Of a stretch of 64,000 nt of DNA, positions 52,835 through 61,400 are shown one piece after another. The position numbers and the translations under genes were made by a program. The notes under the pieces are model-generated. The model ran no database searches, was not told the origin of the DNA, and worked only from the letters and a program-made list of their open reading frames with translations. Origin of the DNA: Paenibacillus sp. V4I3 (GTDB lineage Bacteria > Bacillota > Bacilli > Paenibacillales > NBRC-103111); contig NZ_JAUSZA010000001.1 in NCBI RefSeq assembly GCF_030817215.1, forward strand, positions 6,112,501-6,176,500, in the 5' to 3' direction. Position 1 is the first letter of the stretch; each line of letters opens with the position of its first letter.

Positions 52835-54034
52835 TTGGACACCGCTGCAAAACCACAGCAAAGTAAACGAAAAGCATTGCTTGAAGTATTTCTTGTATCA
52901 ACAAAATTAGGATTGACATCCTTCGGTGGACCCATTGCCCATCTGGGCTATTTTCACAATGAGTATATCCAGAAACGTAAATGGATGGATGAGAAAAGTT
53001 ACGCCGATCTCGTTGCTCTATGCCAGTTTCTCCCTGGCCCCGCCAGCAGTCAAGTAGGTGTTGGTATCGGTACAATCCGTGCCGGATTGTTGGGAGGCAC
53101 AGCTGCTTGGCTAGGATTTACATTACCTTCTATTATCCTCTTACTACTCTTTTCCCTGCTAATGAGAGCCATGGATGTTAGCAGCACCGGCTGGATTCAC
53201 GGTCTCAAAATCGTCGCTGTTGCCATCGTCGCACAAGCTGTTCTCAGTATGGGAAAAAAATTGGCATCAGATAAAAGCACGGCCTCCATAGCTATTGCGG
53301 CAGCTTCGGTAACGTTGCTATGGCAAACGGTATATAGCCAAGTTGTTATTATTGTACTCGCCGGACTCATCGGCCTATTTGCCTTCAAAACCGTTCCCAA
53401 CCAAGATAACAGCGCCATTCAAGTACGTGTTCATCGCTCTATTGCGATCTTTTGCTTGCTCCTGTATGCGCTGTTGCTCCTGCTTCTTCCAATTTTCAGC
53501 GGTCTATGGCACTCGCAGCTTTTATCCCTTTTCGATTCGTTTTATCGGGTGGGTTCATTGGTCTTCGGCGGCGGCCATGTCATTCTTCCCCTTTTGGAAC
53601 GCGAAGTTGTCCCGCAAGGTTGGGTAAGTAAAGAAGTCTTCCTAGCTGGATATGGGGCTACGCAGGCAGTTCCGGGTCCGCTTTTTACATTTGGCACGTA
53701 TTTGGGCGCTATGTTTGACGGATTCAGAGGGGCAATCGTTGGAACCTTGGCTATTTTCCTGCCTGCTTATCTTCTGATTATTGGTGCTTTGCCTTTTTGG
53801 AATTCATTACGAACAAACGTCAAAATTCAAAGTGCTTTCGTAGGCATTAATGCGGCCGTTGTCGGTATCCTACTCGCGGCACTTTATAACCCGCTTTGGA
53901 CAACAGCCATTATTCGTCCTTATGATTTTGCATTTGTTATCGTGTTATTTGGCCTGCTAGTGTTCTGGAAATTACCGCCTTGGTGCATTGTCCTCTTAGG
54001 GGCTGTTGCGGGTGAAGCTTTGTATTATTTATAA
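52835..54034 (+). CDS. chrA: Chromate transporter (CHR family, long form)
   Basis: This 399-residue membrane protein contains two homologous CHR domains of about 190 residues: the first with TSFGGPIAHLGYFHNEYI, CQFLPGPASSQVGVGIG; the second with SLVFGGGHVILPLLEREV and GYGATQAVPGPLFTFGTYLG. The paired GGP and PGP motifs are diagnostic. Long ChrA proteins export chromate, though sulfate or other roles are possible. A TTG start at 52835 gives an eight-base spacing from AGGAGG; an ATG at 52829 lies only two bases from it. No regulator gene is adjacent. Confidence 0.92.
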   Translation: MDTAAKPQQSKRKALLEVFLVSTKLGLTSFGGPIAHLGYFHNEYIQKRKWMDEKSYADLVALCQFLPGPASSQVGVGIGTIRAGLLGGTAAWLGFTLPSIILLLLFSLLMRAMDVSSTGWIHGLKIVAVAIVAQAVLSMGKKLASDKSTASIAIAAASVTLLWQTVYSQVVIIVLAGLIGLFAFKTVPNQDNSAIQVRVHRSIAIFCLLLYALLLLLLPIFSGLWHSQLLSLFDSFYRVGSLVFGGGHVILPLLEREVVPQGWVSKEVFLAGYGATQAVPGPLFTFGTYLGAMFDGFRGAIVGTLAIFLPAYLLIIGALPFWNSLRTNVKIQSAFVGINAAVVGILLAALYNPLWTTAIIRPYDFAFVIVLFGLLVFWKLPPWCIVLLGAVAGEALYYL

Positions 54035-54157
54035 AAAAGGAAGAAGTTCGGCCTTGAGCCTCTGAAAATATCTGCTGAGACGATGATTTTCATCGTTAAA
54101 GTGTGAGGAGTGCGTGATTGTGACTCCGTAACGATGTAGATCATGCTTAAAGTCCAT
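54029..54157 (-). CDS. Possible small protein, 42 residues
   Basis: An ATG preceded by AGGGGGA (four to five-base spacer) opens a 42-codon frame (MDFKHDLHRYGVTITHSS, ending KAELLPFL). It lies 27 bases after the UlaG-like gene and would be the last gene of that operon; its stop overlaps the 3' end of the convergent chromate transporter gene by six bases. The product is His-rich and basic with no membrane segment. I recognise no family. Support is the RBS and position only. Confidence 0.4.
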   Translation of the reverse strand: MDFKHDLHRYGVTITHSSHFNDENHRLSRYFQRLKAELLPFL

Positions 54158-54184
54158 AACTTCCCCCTATGAACAGTACCTCCA

Positions 54185-54991
54185 CTACTTCATATATACC
54201 AGTGTCTCACCCGGCTGGAAAATATGAAATTTCTGTCCTGGATGCTTCTGATACAAACGGTCAACGAAGGGAGCGATCCCTTCACTATTGTTTGCATACA
54301 TATCGAAGTGTACAGGCACAACGATGTCGAACTTCAGGTGAGCCGTTAGGTCTGCCGCCTCCAAAGCGTTCATGTTGCCGACGACACCTAGGCGATTGCG
54401 GAAAATATCCCTTCCGTTAATCGGCAGAAAACCTATATCGATGATGAAGCCAGACAACGCCTCGACTAATTCCTCCGTCAGAAGAGTATCCCCTGCATGA
54501 TAAATGCATAAGCCTTCCCACTGTAATATGTAGCCTAAGTAGTGATCCCATCCTTCAACATCTCGCACTCGCTCTTCGTGCCAAGCGGGAATAGGGTGAA
54601 TAATCAGATCTGCGCCGTATTGAAATGCCTCCTGCGTCCCAAGCGCATGCAGCCGCTCTGCTGAAATGCCGATCGCCTCCAACGCAGGCAAACACGGTTT
54701 AGGAGCACCAAATTGACATTTGGGAGATGCCAAGGCGATAGATAGCAGTGTGTCTGGATCCATGTGGTCCATGTGCTCATGTGTACAAAGCACGAGATCC
54801 AAATTCGTTAGTGTCTCTGGTTTCACAGGAGGCTCATACCGCCGTTGCCAAAAACCCTCCGGAAACCCAGGAAGATGATCAACAGAATCAGTCAAATAAG
54901 GGTCGATTGCTATAGCGGTATCGTTTTTACGCAGAATAACACCGACCTGACCGATATACTGAATCTTTAAATGACTATTCTCATTTGACAT
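54185..54991 (-). CDS. UlaG-like metallo-beta-lactamase-fold hydrolase
   Basis: This 268-residue protein has the MBL-fold metal motif THEHMDHMDPDTL (HxHxDH), an early IAIDPYLTDSVDH strand typical of the UlaG/L-ascorbate-6-phosphate lactonase class, YHAGDTLLTEE supplying a metal-binding Asp, and VVPVHFDM with a late His. It is probably a lactone or phosphodiester hydrolase. It is encoded five bases after an SMP-30-type gene, which suggests a shared sugar-lactone route (inference). Confidence 0.9.
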   Translation of the reverse strand: MSNENSHLKIQYIGQVGVILRKNDTAIAIDPYLTDSVDHLPGFPEGFWQRRYEPPVKPETLTNLDLVLCTHEHMDHMDPDTLLSIALASPKCQFGAPKPCLPALEAIGISAERLHALGTQEAFQYGADLIIHPIPAWHEERVRDVEGWDHYLGYILQWEGLCIYHAGDTLLTEELVEALSGFIIDIGFLPINGRDIFRNRLGVVGNMNALEAADLTAHLKFDIVVPVHFDMYANNSEGIAPFVDRLYQKHPGQKFHIFQPGETLVYMK

Positions 54992-54996
54992 AGAAC

Positions 54997-55899
54997 CTAC
55001 CCTTTCCGTTCCTCCTGCTGTACTCCGAATGAATGCGTCTTGGTGCCTTTTACATCTGACTTTACCGCAAAAACCCCTCCAGCATGTGGCTGATCCCCCA
55101 TTTGATCCTCCTGAAGACCCTTGCGGGCGGTCGTAACATACAAGGTATCAAGTTCGTCTCCACCAAAAACACAGGAGGTCACTTTAGCTGCTGGTATGGA
55201 AATACTGTCTATCTTTTGACCTGTATGGGGATTCCAACGGGATACCTGCCAGCCATCCCAATGGGCGATCCACAACATCCCTTCTTCATCGATCGTCATC
55301 CCGTCAGGGAACCCTTGTTCATTCTGAAAATCGATCAGCGTTCTCGGGTTTTTAATTTCCCCTTTATCCGCCTCATACTCAAATGCGAGCACTAGCTTTT
55401 TCATAGAATCGATATAGTACATTTCTTTCCCATCTAGACTCCATGCGATCCCGTTGGAAACGCCCACTCCCTCGTAAACCTTGCGATAACTGTGATCCGT
55501 TTCTAGCACATAGAGTGCGCCTGTTGCCTCTTTTTCAATAATTTCCATGGTTCCCGCCCAAAATCGCCCGTTAGCATCACATTTCCCATCGTTAAACCGA
55601 TTTCCCTGTAAATGAGATTCTGGATCAACAATAGGCGTGAGCTTACGCTCCTGCATCTGGTACGTTTGGAATCCAGATTGTGTCGCTAACACAACCTCAT
55701 TTTCACCGGCACAGACAACTGCACCAACATATTCCCCAATGGAAAAATCCTCGTTAAGCCCTGTTTCAGGATCAAACCTCCCAAATTTCTTTCCTATAAT
55801 ATCAACCCAATACAGCAAACGCTGTTCCGCATTCCAGCTCGGACCTTCAGCCAATGTGGCTTTGGCATCTAGTACCAGTCGCACGATTTGTGATCCCAT
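54997..55899 (-). CDS. SMP-30/gluconolactonase/LRE-family protein
   Basis: This 300-residue six-bladed propeller shows LAEGPSWNAEQRLLYWVDI, the metal-binding GNRFNDGKCDANGRFWAGTM block (Asn and Asp ligands) and GFPDGMTIDEEGMLWIAHWDG. Family members hydrolyse sugar lactones with a divalent metal. The ATG follows GAGGAG by about ten bases. It is the first gene of the operon with the UlaG-like hydrolase. Confidence 0.92.
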   Translation of the reverse strand: MGSQIVRLVLDAKATLAEGPSWNAEQRLLYWVDIIGKKFGRFDPETGLNEDFSIGEYVGAVVCAGENEVVLATQSGFQTYQMQERKLTPIVDPESHLQGNRFNDGKCDANGRFWAGTMEIIEKEATGALYVLETDHSYRKVYEGVGVSNGIAWSLDGKEMYYIDSMKKLVLAFEYEADKGEIKNPRTLIDFQNEQGFPDGMTIDEEGMLWIAHWDGWQVSRWNPHTGQKIDSISIPAAKVTSCVFGGDELDTLYVTTARKGLQEDQMGDQPHAGGVFAVKSDVKGTKTHSFGVQQEERKG

Positions 55900-56023
55900 T
55901 ATGCATCAACTCCTCTCTCTAATTGTAAACCGTCCTCACAGAGATTGGAAGATGTAGGAATTTGCTACCGAGTTCACATCTTCTTTATTAGTCAGAAAAT
56001 GTATTGACCATATGCTAGTAGAA

Positions 56024-56560
56024 TTAACACTCGGCCCCGCTCATTTCATTGGTGAAGAAACGTTTATACTCTTTTGGCGTTAGTTTAGAAACGGACATAC
56101 CAACATAATGAAACTGCAGCGCGTGACGTTTCTTCGAAGAAAGATTATAAGGTGTCCCATGTTTAAGTAAACCGTGGAACATTAGGATTCCGCCTGGCAA
56201 AAAGGGCACTGCTACATCCTTCTCAACAGCAACCTGCGAATCGCAAATTTGCCAATCTCGAATTGCGTAATGCGGCGTTGCGCCATCCATGTGTGAACCA
56301 GGAATAACATGCATGCAGCCATTATCCAGCGCAGCTTCATCCAAAGCAATCCATACGCCTACCACTGCTTTCTCATAAGCAAGGTTTCCATAAGCCATGT
56401 CTTGATGCCATGGTTTTTCACCCCCTCCGTGTGGAGGCTTTAGTAAGGCCATATCCTGGATAAGCTGTGGCTCCTCACCAAGTATATCTCGCAACGCGGC
56501 AAGTATAGCAGGATGGTAGGCAATCTGTTTAAGCCCTTGGACCGATTCGTTCATGTTCGG
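56024..56560 (-). pseudogene. Phytanoyl-CoA dioxygenase (PhyH) family, 5'-truncated
   Basis: The frame reads HPAILAALRDILGEEPQL, then the iron-binding HQD in KPWHQDMAYGN, GVWIALDEAALDNGCMHVIP, FHGLLKHG with the second iron-binding His and a late Arg (KKRHALQFHYVG). This is the C-terminal two thirds of a 2-oxoglutarate/Fe(II) dioxygenase usually about 260-280 residues long. The N-terminal 80 or so residues are missing; the frame runs into the 5' part of a truncated AraC gene on the other strand. An ATG at 56581 exists, but no good RBS precedes it and the first 15 residues look unrelated. Confidence 0.75.
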
Positions 56561-56986
56561 CTGACAGGCGCTTATGGACATGACGAAGAAGCCTTGATGC
56601 TGCTTCGTTTGTTATTACTTATGTTTGAACGCCAAACCCCAGGTAACCAAGCACAAGGTGATCCTGCTCGCCGGTCTATGAATCGGGTGATGATGGACAT
56701 CGCGGCCCATATCATTCAAGATCCGGGGCGCCAACATAGCATCCATGACTTAGCCAAACAAGCGCACCTTTCGCCACGCTACTTTTCACTTAAATTCAAA
56801 GAAATCATGGGGCAAACGATTGAGTCCTATATCATTCAAAAAAGAATCGAACGTGCTGCTTATCTTCTTAGACTTGGAATGAATGTTGGGGAAGTTTCGG
56901 AAGCCCTAGGCTATCGGAGCATTTATTTCTTTAGTCGGCAGTTCAAAAAAGTAACGGGTACGAACCCCTCAGAGGTACGTCTCTGA
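56540..56986 (+). pseudogene. AraC-family regulator, 5'-truncated
   Basis: The frame from about 56540 (FVHVRLTGAYGHDEEAL) runs through a complete C-terminal AraC DNA-binding domain (IHDLAKQAHLSPRYFSLKF, GYRSIYFFSRQFKKVTG, ending TNPSEVRL). The cupin-like ligand domain, about 130 residues, is absent. It faces away from the truncated PhyH gene, and their 5' ends overlap, which fits loss of the shared promoter region and both N-termini. An ATG at 56513 with no clear RBS lies within the PhyH frame; a free-standing DNA-binding domain could still be made from it. Confidence 0.75.
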
Positions 56987-57086
56987 AAGAATCGCTTTCA
57001 TCTACTTTGGATTCTTTACCGTCACATGTTAGAATGTAGTTTTACAACAGCATTGTGCTAATTTATCTGGGAAGGTTAAGGTCATC

Positions 57087-58238
57087 ATGAATTCTTCAAA
57101 TTTATTGCGTTCGTTTAACTTTTTGTATTTTGCACTTCTGGCAATGTTTGTTTCATTTCTTCCCGTCTATTTAGATGCGCAAGGGCTTTCAGCAACGAAG
57201 ATTGGTCTCATTATAGGAACGGGAGGCTTCATTGCAATCTTCTCGCAGCCTTTATGGGGGATGATCAGTGATCGAACGAAGACAATTAAGAAGGTTATGT
57301 TACTCCTCTTAGGATGTTCAACCATTGTGGGGTACTTGTTATACGCCTCATCCAGCTTTATTGTGCTGCTTCTTTTTACGATGCTTATGTACTTTTTCTT
57401 AATGCCTCTCGATCCCCTGACAGAAAGTCTAAATTTCCAAACAGCGGAGGCTAACGGAGTAAGCTACGGTTCCATCCGAACCTTCGGAGCTGTCGGTTAT
57501 GCGGTCATGTCTTTGGCCGTTGGTTATACCACACAATATTTCGGAATCAATAGTTTGGCGTTCTTGTTCGCTGGAATAGGCATCATAAGCATTCTAATTT
57601 GCTTGCCATTGCCTGATGCGCCTGTAACTGGGAAACCGATCTCTCTAAAAAGTCTACGCATTTTCTTAAGCAATAAAGAAACCATTTGGTTTATGTTACT
57701 TATCTTTATTGTTGCGGTGCCACAGCGGATCAACGATACTTTTCTTGGCGTCTATATCCGAAAATTAGGCGGCACCCCCGACATGGTCGGTTTGGCCTGG
57801 TTTCTTGCAGCAGGAAGCGAAATTCTTGTATTCGCTCTAAGCTTTTGGTGGCTTCGCAAAGGAAAAGAATTAGCGATCATTTCTTTCGCTGCTGTGTTTT
57901 ACTTCATTCGCTTTTTTCTATCTGCCTGGGTGACTGATCCTCATATTCTCGTGTATCTTCAGCTGCTGCAAACCTTCACATTCCCGATATTTTATTCAGC
58001 TGCTATCCAATATTTATACCGTATTGTTCCTGAGGAATGGCGTGCAACGGGACAGACTGTGCTTGCGATCCTTTTTTTTGGCGTTTCGGGTATCGTCGCT
58101 TCCTATTTGGGTGGTTGGTTCTACGAAAGCTTTGGCGGGAAACAATTATATCTATGGATTTCAGGGATGTCCTTTGCAGGACTACTGTTTAGTTTTGTTC
58201 TAAATGCGGTCTATGGAAAACGGAAGCTGGTATCCTAG
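57087..58238 (+). CDS. MFS transporter, MFS_1-like (PPP) family
   Basis: This 383-residue protein has twelve predicted membrane segments. It shows LPVYLDAQGLSATKIGLIIG, the motif-A-like loop GMISDRTKTIKKVM, and TAEANGVSYGSIRTFGAVGY, which recall the LacY/nucleoside-symporter-like MFS_1 group. The substrate is unknown. The ATG follows GGGAAGG. It lies 15 bases before the broken exonuclease gene and may be co-transcribed with it. Confidence 0.9.
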   Translation: MNSSNLLRSFNFLYFALLAMFVSFLPVYLDAQGLSATKIGLIIGTGGFIAIFSQPLWGMISDRTKTIKKVMLLLLGCSTIVGYLLYASSSFIVLLLFTMLMYFFLMPLDPLTESLNFQTAEANGVSYGSIRTFGAVGYAVMSLAVGYTTQYFGINSLAFLFAGIGIISILICLPLPDAPVTGKPISLKSLRIFLSNKETIWFMLLIFIVAVPQRINDTFLGVYIRKLGGTPDMVGLAWFLAAGSEILVFALSFWWLRKGKELAIISFAAVFYFIRFFLSAWVTDPHILVYLQLLQTFTFPIFYSAAIQYLYRIVPEEWRATGQTVLAILFFGVSGIVASYLGGWFYESFGGKQLYLWISGMSFAGLLFSFVLNAVYGKRKLVS

Positions 58239-58286
58239 GCATTTTCTGATAGAATGGAAGCACAGAGACAGAACGGGGGCCACATC

Positions 58287-59067
58287 ATGGACTACATTAT
58301 TTTGGACATTGAATTCAACGGTCGCAAGTTTGCGAGCGATTTACCTATGGAAGTTATTGAAATTGGAGCAGTCCGTTTAGATTCCTCCCTGAAGGCTATT
58401 GATGAGTTTTCATCTCTAGTCAAACCTGTTTATTTTTCCAAATTAAATGGGTTTATCAAGAAAAAAAACGGGCATTCCCCAAGAAGATATCGATCAAGCC
58501 GACGGCTTTCGTAAAGTCATTACGGATTTCATGGACTGGCTAAATAAAAGTGAAGCTTTCCTGCTAGTCACCTGGGGTGGCGAGGATTTGAAACGCATCG
58601 TGTTTGATACGCGGATGCATAAGTTGGATGATGCTTACTGGATGGCTGCCAGCTATTTTGATCTATTGAAAGGGTTTATCCGTTATAAAAATGTGACGAA
58701 TGATGTCAGTGTCGAGGCTGCTTTGCTCGATCTTAACATTGCTGCTGAAGGCTCCGCTCACAGAGCATTGGACGACGCGCGTATGACAGCCGAGGTATTT
58801 CGAGCTATTTTTACGGAGTTAGATTTCAAACGCAAACAGCAGTACGTTGACGTGTACGCTAACGCCAAGGAACGAAGACTGGTTAAGACCGCTATTCGAG
58901 CCATGACGGCTCAAAAGGTAACTCCTACATGGGAGCTGCTGGTTGAACATTATTTCGCTGACAAAGTGACACTTACCGATCCCAGAAAAGTCACAGAACT
59001 ACAGACTCTTTTTGCCGCGGAAGTCACGAAAGAAAAACAAGTCTCAAACAAGGCACCTATTCAATAA
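58287..59067 (+). pseudogene. DnaQ-like 3'-5' exonuclease (KapD-like), frameshifted at an A8 tract
   Basis: The first frame (58287-58475) gives DYIILDIEFNGRKFASDL, exonuclease motif I with DIEF; the second frame (to 59067) gives KKTGIPQEDIDQADGF, VTWGGEDLKR and SAHRALDDARMTAEVF, motif III with catalytic His and Asp. They join exactly if the run of eight A at 58462-58469 is read as seven. The whole would be about 260 residues, somewhat longer than KapD (about 205). Possible explanations are an assembly error, a true mutation, phase variation, or slippage that restores the frame. Confidence 0.8.
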
Positions 59068-59086
59068 GCGGGAAAATATAACTAAA

Positions 59087-59143
59087 AAACCAACCCATTA
59101 GACAACATGCACAACATGTTTTCTTGGATTGGCTTTTTCTTTT
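59087..59143 (+). terminator. Terminator after the exonuclease gene
   Basis: CCAA-c-CC pairs with GG-a-TTGG around a perfect inner stem AACATG/CATGTT, and TTTTTC follows; A tracts on the other side allow use by the convergent gene. Confidence 0.7.
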
Positions 59144-59153
59144 ATTCGACCCA

Positions 59154-59525
59154 TTAAAACTGATCAACACCTAAGCGGTTATGATAGTAGGATGGAAATA
59201 CATCGCGCTCGCCGCGTTTCGTACCATTTTGTTGAATAGCGAATAATTTCGCTGACAATTCATTGAACCATTGCTCATCTCTCGTTGTTAGCGCCACATC
59301 AATTAAGCTCTTTACTTGATCTTCTATATCAAACTCGCTTACCGGTAATTTCTTTACGTCTTGACTGCTTACTTCCATTATTCTTCCGATGGCAGTTTCA
59401 CGATCAGATGCAATAACGTGCACCCGTACAATACCTTGCAGCACATTTATAGACTCAATATAACCATGCAGCAATTCATCTTCATTTGTAGTTGCCACAA
59501 CCCAATCACTGATTACAAAGTTCAT
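59154..59525 (-). CDS. IDEAL-domain protein
   Basis: This 123-residue protein begins with a beta-rich N-terminal part (FVISDWVVATTNEDELLHGYI) and ends with an IDEAL-like segment: LIDVALTTRDEQWFNELSA. IDEAL domains occur at the C-termini of small Firmicutes proteins, one of which helps degrade ComK; the function of this one is not known. The ATG at 59525 is preferred since homology starts there; the frame stays open upstream to 59669 but that part overlaps an AT-rich promoter-like region. Confidence 0.75.
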   Translation of the reverse strand: MNFVISDWVVATTNEDELLHGYIESINVLQGIVRVHVIASDRETAIGRIMEVSSQDVKKLPVSEFDIEDQVKSLIDVALTTRDEQWFNELSAKLFAIQQNGTKRGERDVFPSYYHNRLGVDQF

Positions 59526-59730
59526 GATTATCACCGCCATTAGATTTATTTTTTGTAAGGACTTTATACTGTAATTATAAATATTACAGTATGGTTTGTC
59601 AAGACCTACAAATTCCTCTCTCGAAGGCCAATGGCAGTGGTTTCCTAAAACGAATATGGACGTATCCATTTATAATGCCAACGAATAAATCCCTTATAAA
59701 AGAAGCATATTAGCCTATACAATTGAAAGG

Positions 59731-59898
59731 GTGAGAAAAATAGATAACTTAACTAATAACAAAGACACAAAATTTGAATCTACGGTTACTGCTGAAGGTA
59801 AATCGGATGATTCTAATGAAGACGGGCTAGATAATACGCTTATCAGAAGCTCCGAACACACTAGTCCTGAAACATGTCGAGCAGGCTTTGACGATTAA
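59731..59898 (+). CDS. Possible small acidic protein, 55 residues
   Basis: A GTG opens a 55-codon frame (VRKIDNLTNNKDTKFESTV, ending PETCRAGFDD). The product is hydrophilic, acidic and probably disordered. No good RBS precedes the GTG, but a strong terminator begins 18 bases after the stop on the same strand, which implies a transcript here. I recognise no family. Confidence 0.4.
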   Translation: MRKIDNLTNNKDTKFESTVTAEGKSDDSNEDGLDNTLIRSSEHTSPETCRAGFDD

Positions 59899-59916
59899 TA
59901 ATAGAGAAATTAAATA

Positions 59917-59966
59917 AGCGCATGTTGGTTACGGGAGAATCCCCTAAGTCAACATACGCTTTTTAA
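59917..59966 (+). terminator. Bidirectional terminator
   Basis: AGCG-c-ATGTTG pairs with CAACAT-a-CGCT, with an inner GGG/CCC stem, followed by TTTTT. The other strand has A/T runs suited to the convergent gene. Confidence 0.85.
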
Positions 59967-59980
59967 CTTTTTATAAGCGG

Positions 59981-60130
59981 CTAATCATCATTTTTCTTGT
60001 TATCTTTCTCTACATCTTCGATTGTATATTTCATGCCCCCACTACGAGCATGATCCAAGACGACATTGACCTCCTTGGATTGTCCGCTTTTCGGATCGTA
60101 TGAAGTGACTGTTTCTTTTTGCTCATCCAT
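59981..60130 (-). CDS. Small hydrophilic protein of unknown function, 49 residues
   Basis: The product (MDEQKETVTSYDPKSGQSK, ending EDVEKDNKKNDD) is highly charged, without hydrophobic segments, and resembles small stress or spore-related proteins of Bacillales in composition only. The ATG at 60130 is chosen because CGGAGGTG lies nine bases upstream; an extension to 60163 would read through it. It is monocistronic, with a terminator on its 3' side. Confidence 0.7.
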   Translation of the reverse strand: MDEQKETVTSYDPKSGQSKEVNVVLDHARSGGMKYTIEDVEKDNKKNDD

Positions 60131-60221
60131 GGTTTCTTTCACCTCCGAATATAGACTGCTCATTTCCTTGGATAATCATGCGTATCCCTCAACCACCAGC
60201 AAGTAGGTTTACAAGCTATCG

Positions 60222-61031
60222 TTAAAGCAGCGATTCTGCGCCGTCAATGAAAAGCTCCGTGCCGGTAATATGGCTCGAAGCTTCGGAGGCTAGGAAAGCT
60301 ACCAGATTAGCAACCTGCTCCGGTTGTCCTGGTGCGTGTTCCAACGGCTGGCTGCCTTGCGGATATTTGACTGGGATTTTGATTTTCTCGAGCTCAGGCG
60401 TCGGCTGCGTATTTTCTCCAATGTTGGTCTTGATTGACCCTGGACAGATGGCGTTGACGCGTATTTTATAACGAGCCAATTCCAATGCGGCCATCTTGGC
60501 GAATGCCACTTGTCCCGCCTTAGAAGTGCTATAGGCTGTCATCCCAAATCCCGAGAAGGAGCGGCTGCCGTTAATGGAGCTAGTGATAACTATGCTGCCG
60601 CCGTTCTCTTTCATATGCGGAATCGCATGTTTGACACAAAGGAATGTACCCTTCAGATTAACGAACAGCGTACGATCCCAGTCCTCAGGCTTCATATCTT
60701 CGATCGGCGCCAAAACCCCGTTAATGCCTGCATTAGCAAAGACGACGTCTAGTCGTCCCCAGGTTTTTACGGTTTGCTCGAACGCCTGAGCAACACGGTC
60801 CGGATCTGAGACGTCGAAATCAACTGTGATCGCTTGACCGCCTGCAGCTACAATATCCTGTTTCGTCTGCTCTAGCCGGTCGTCCTTCAAATCCACAAGG
60901 CATACCTTCATCCCTTGTTGTGCAAGCATCTCGGCGGCAGACTGACCAATTCCTGATCCCGCTCCCGTGATCAACGCGACCTTATCCTTCAAATCCGGCA
61001 GTCCCATGCGCGGTTTTTGTATCGTTTGCAC
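60222..61031 (-). CDS. SDR-family oxidoreductase
   Basis: This 269-residue short-chain dehydrogenase has the nucleotide-binding motif TGAGSGIGQS, the NAG motif (VFANAGING), and the catalytic Ser, Tyr and Lys in SSINGSRSF and AYSTSKAGQ, then CPGSIKTN. The aspartate in LVDLKDD after the second strand favours NAD over NADP. The substrate is unknown. It starts with GTG; an AGGGGTGAT site lies about 14 bases upstream, farther than usual, so the exact start is uncertain (an ATG eight codons in is an alternative). An array of palindromes lies 186-370 bp upstream. Confidence 0.9.
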   Translation of the reverse strand: MQTIQKPRMGLPDLKDKVALITGAGSGIGQSAAEMLAQQGMKVCLVDLKDDRLEQTKQDIVAAGGQAITVDFDVSDPDRVAQAFEQTVKTWGRLDVVFANAGINGVLAPIEDMKPEDWDRTLFVNLKGTFLCVKHAIPHMKENGGSIVITSSINGSRSFSGFGMTAYSTSKAGQVAFAKMAALELARYKIRVNAICPGSIKTNIGENTQPTPELEKIKIPVKYPQGSQPLEHAPGQPEQVANLVAFLASEASSHITGTELFIDGAESLL

Positions 61032-61216
61032 GCTAATGAGCTATCACCCCTAACCCAAATAAGTAGTGGATTGAATAATAATCCATGCTTGGTTTTCCCG
61101 ATAGGGGTCGAAAATATGTGGTTAGTTGGACAATAAATCTGAAATGAACCTTAGCCAATTTGAACAAACTCCAGCTAGTCTGAAAGTGTTCACCTCCGTG
61201 AAAGGGACTAAAACAA

Positions 61217-61400
61217 TGTTGTACATTGTACAACAATCAGAGAGCATATCCGCGATATTTCAGCAATTGTTGTACAACATACAACTTATTCTCCCAAAAG
61301 GAGCCCAATTGGTGGAAATAAGGCAAAATTGTTGTACAACATACAACATCTTTAGCATAGTGAGAAGAAACAGCCGGTTATTGTTGCACGATGTACAACA
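61217..61400. repeat. Array of four 19-bp palindromic elements in helical phase
   Basis: Copies lie at 61217-61235, 61268-61286, 61330-61348 and 61382-61400. Copy 1, TGTTGTACATTGTACAACA, is a perfect palindrome. Copies 2 and 3 are TGTTGTACAACATACAACT/A, and copy 4 is TGTTGCACGATGTACAACA. Centres are 51, 62 and 52 bp apart, that is close to five, six and five helical turns, so all four face the same side. Flanking sequence between copies is not repeated. They occupy most of the gap between the SDR gene start and the Ig-repeat gene end. Likely sites for a dimeric DNA-binding protein (inference). Confidence 0.85.

Noticed and set aside
61217..61400. CRISPR array
   Set aside because: Repeats are only 19 bp, palindromic and four in number, spacers differ in length, and no cas genes are present.
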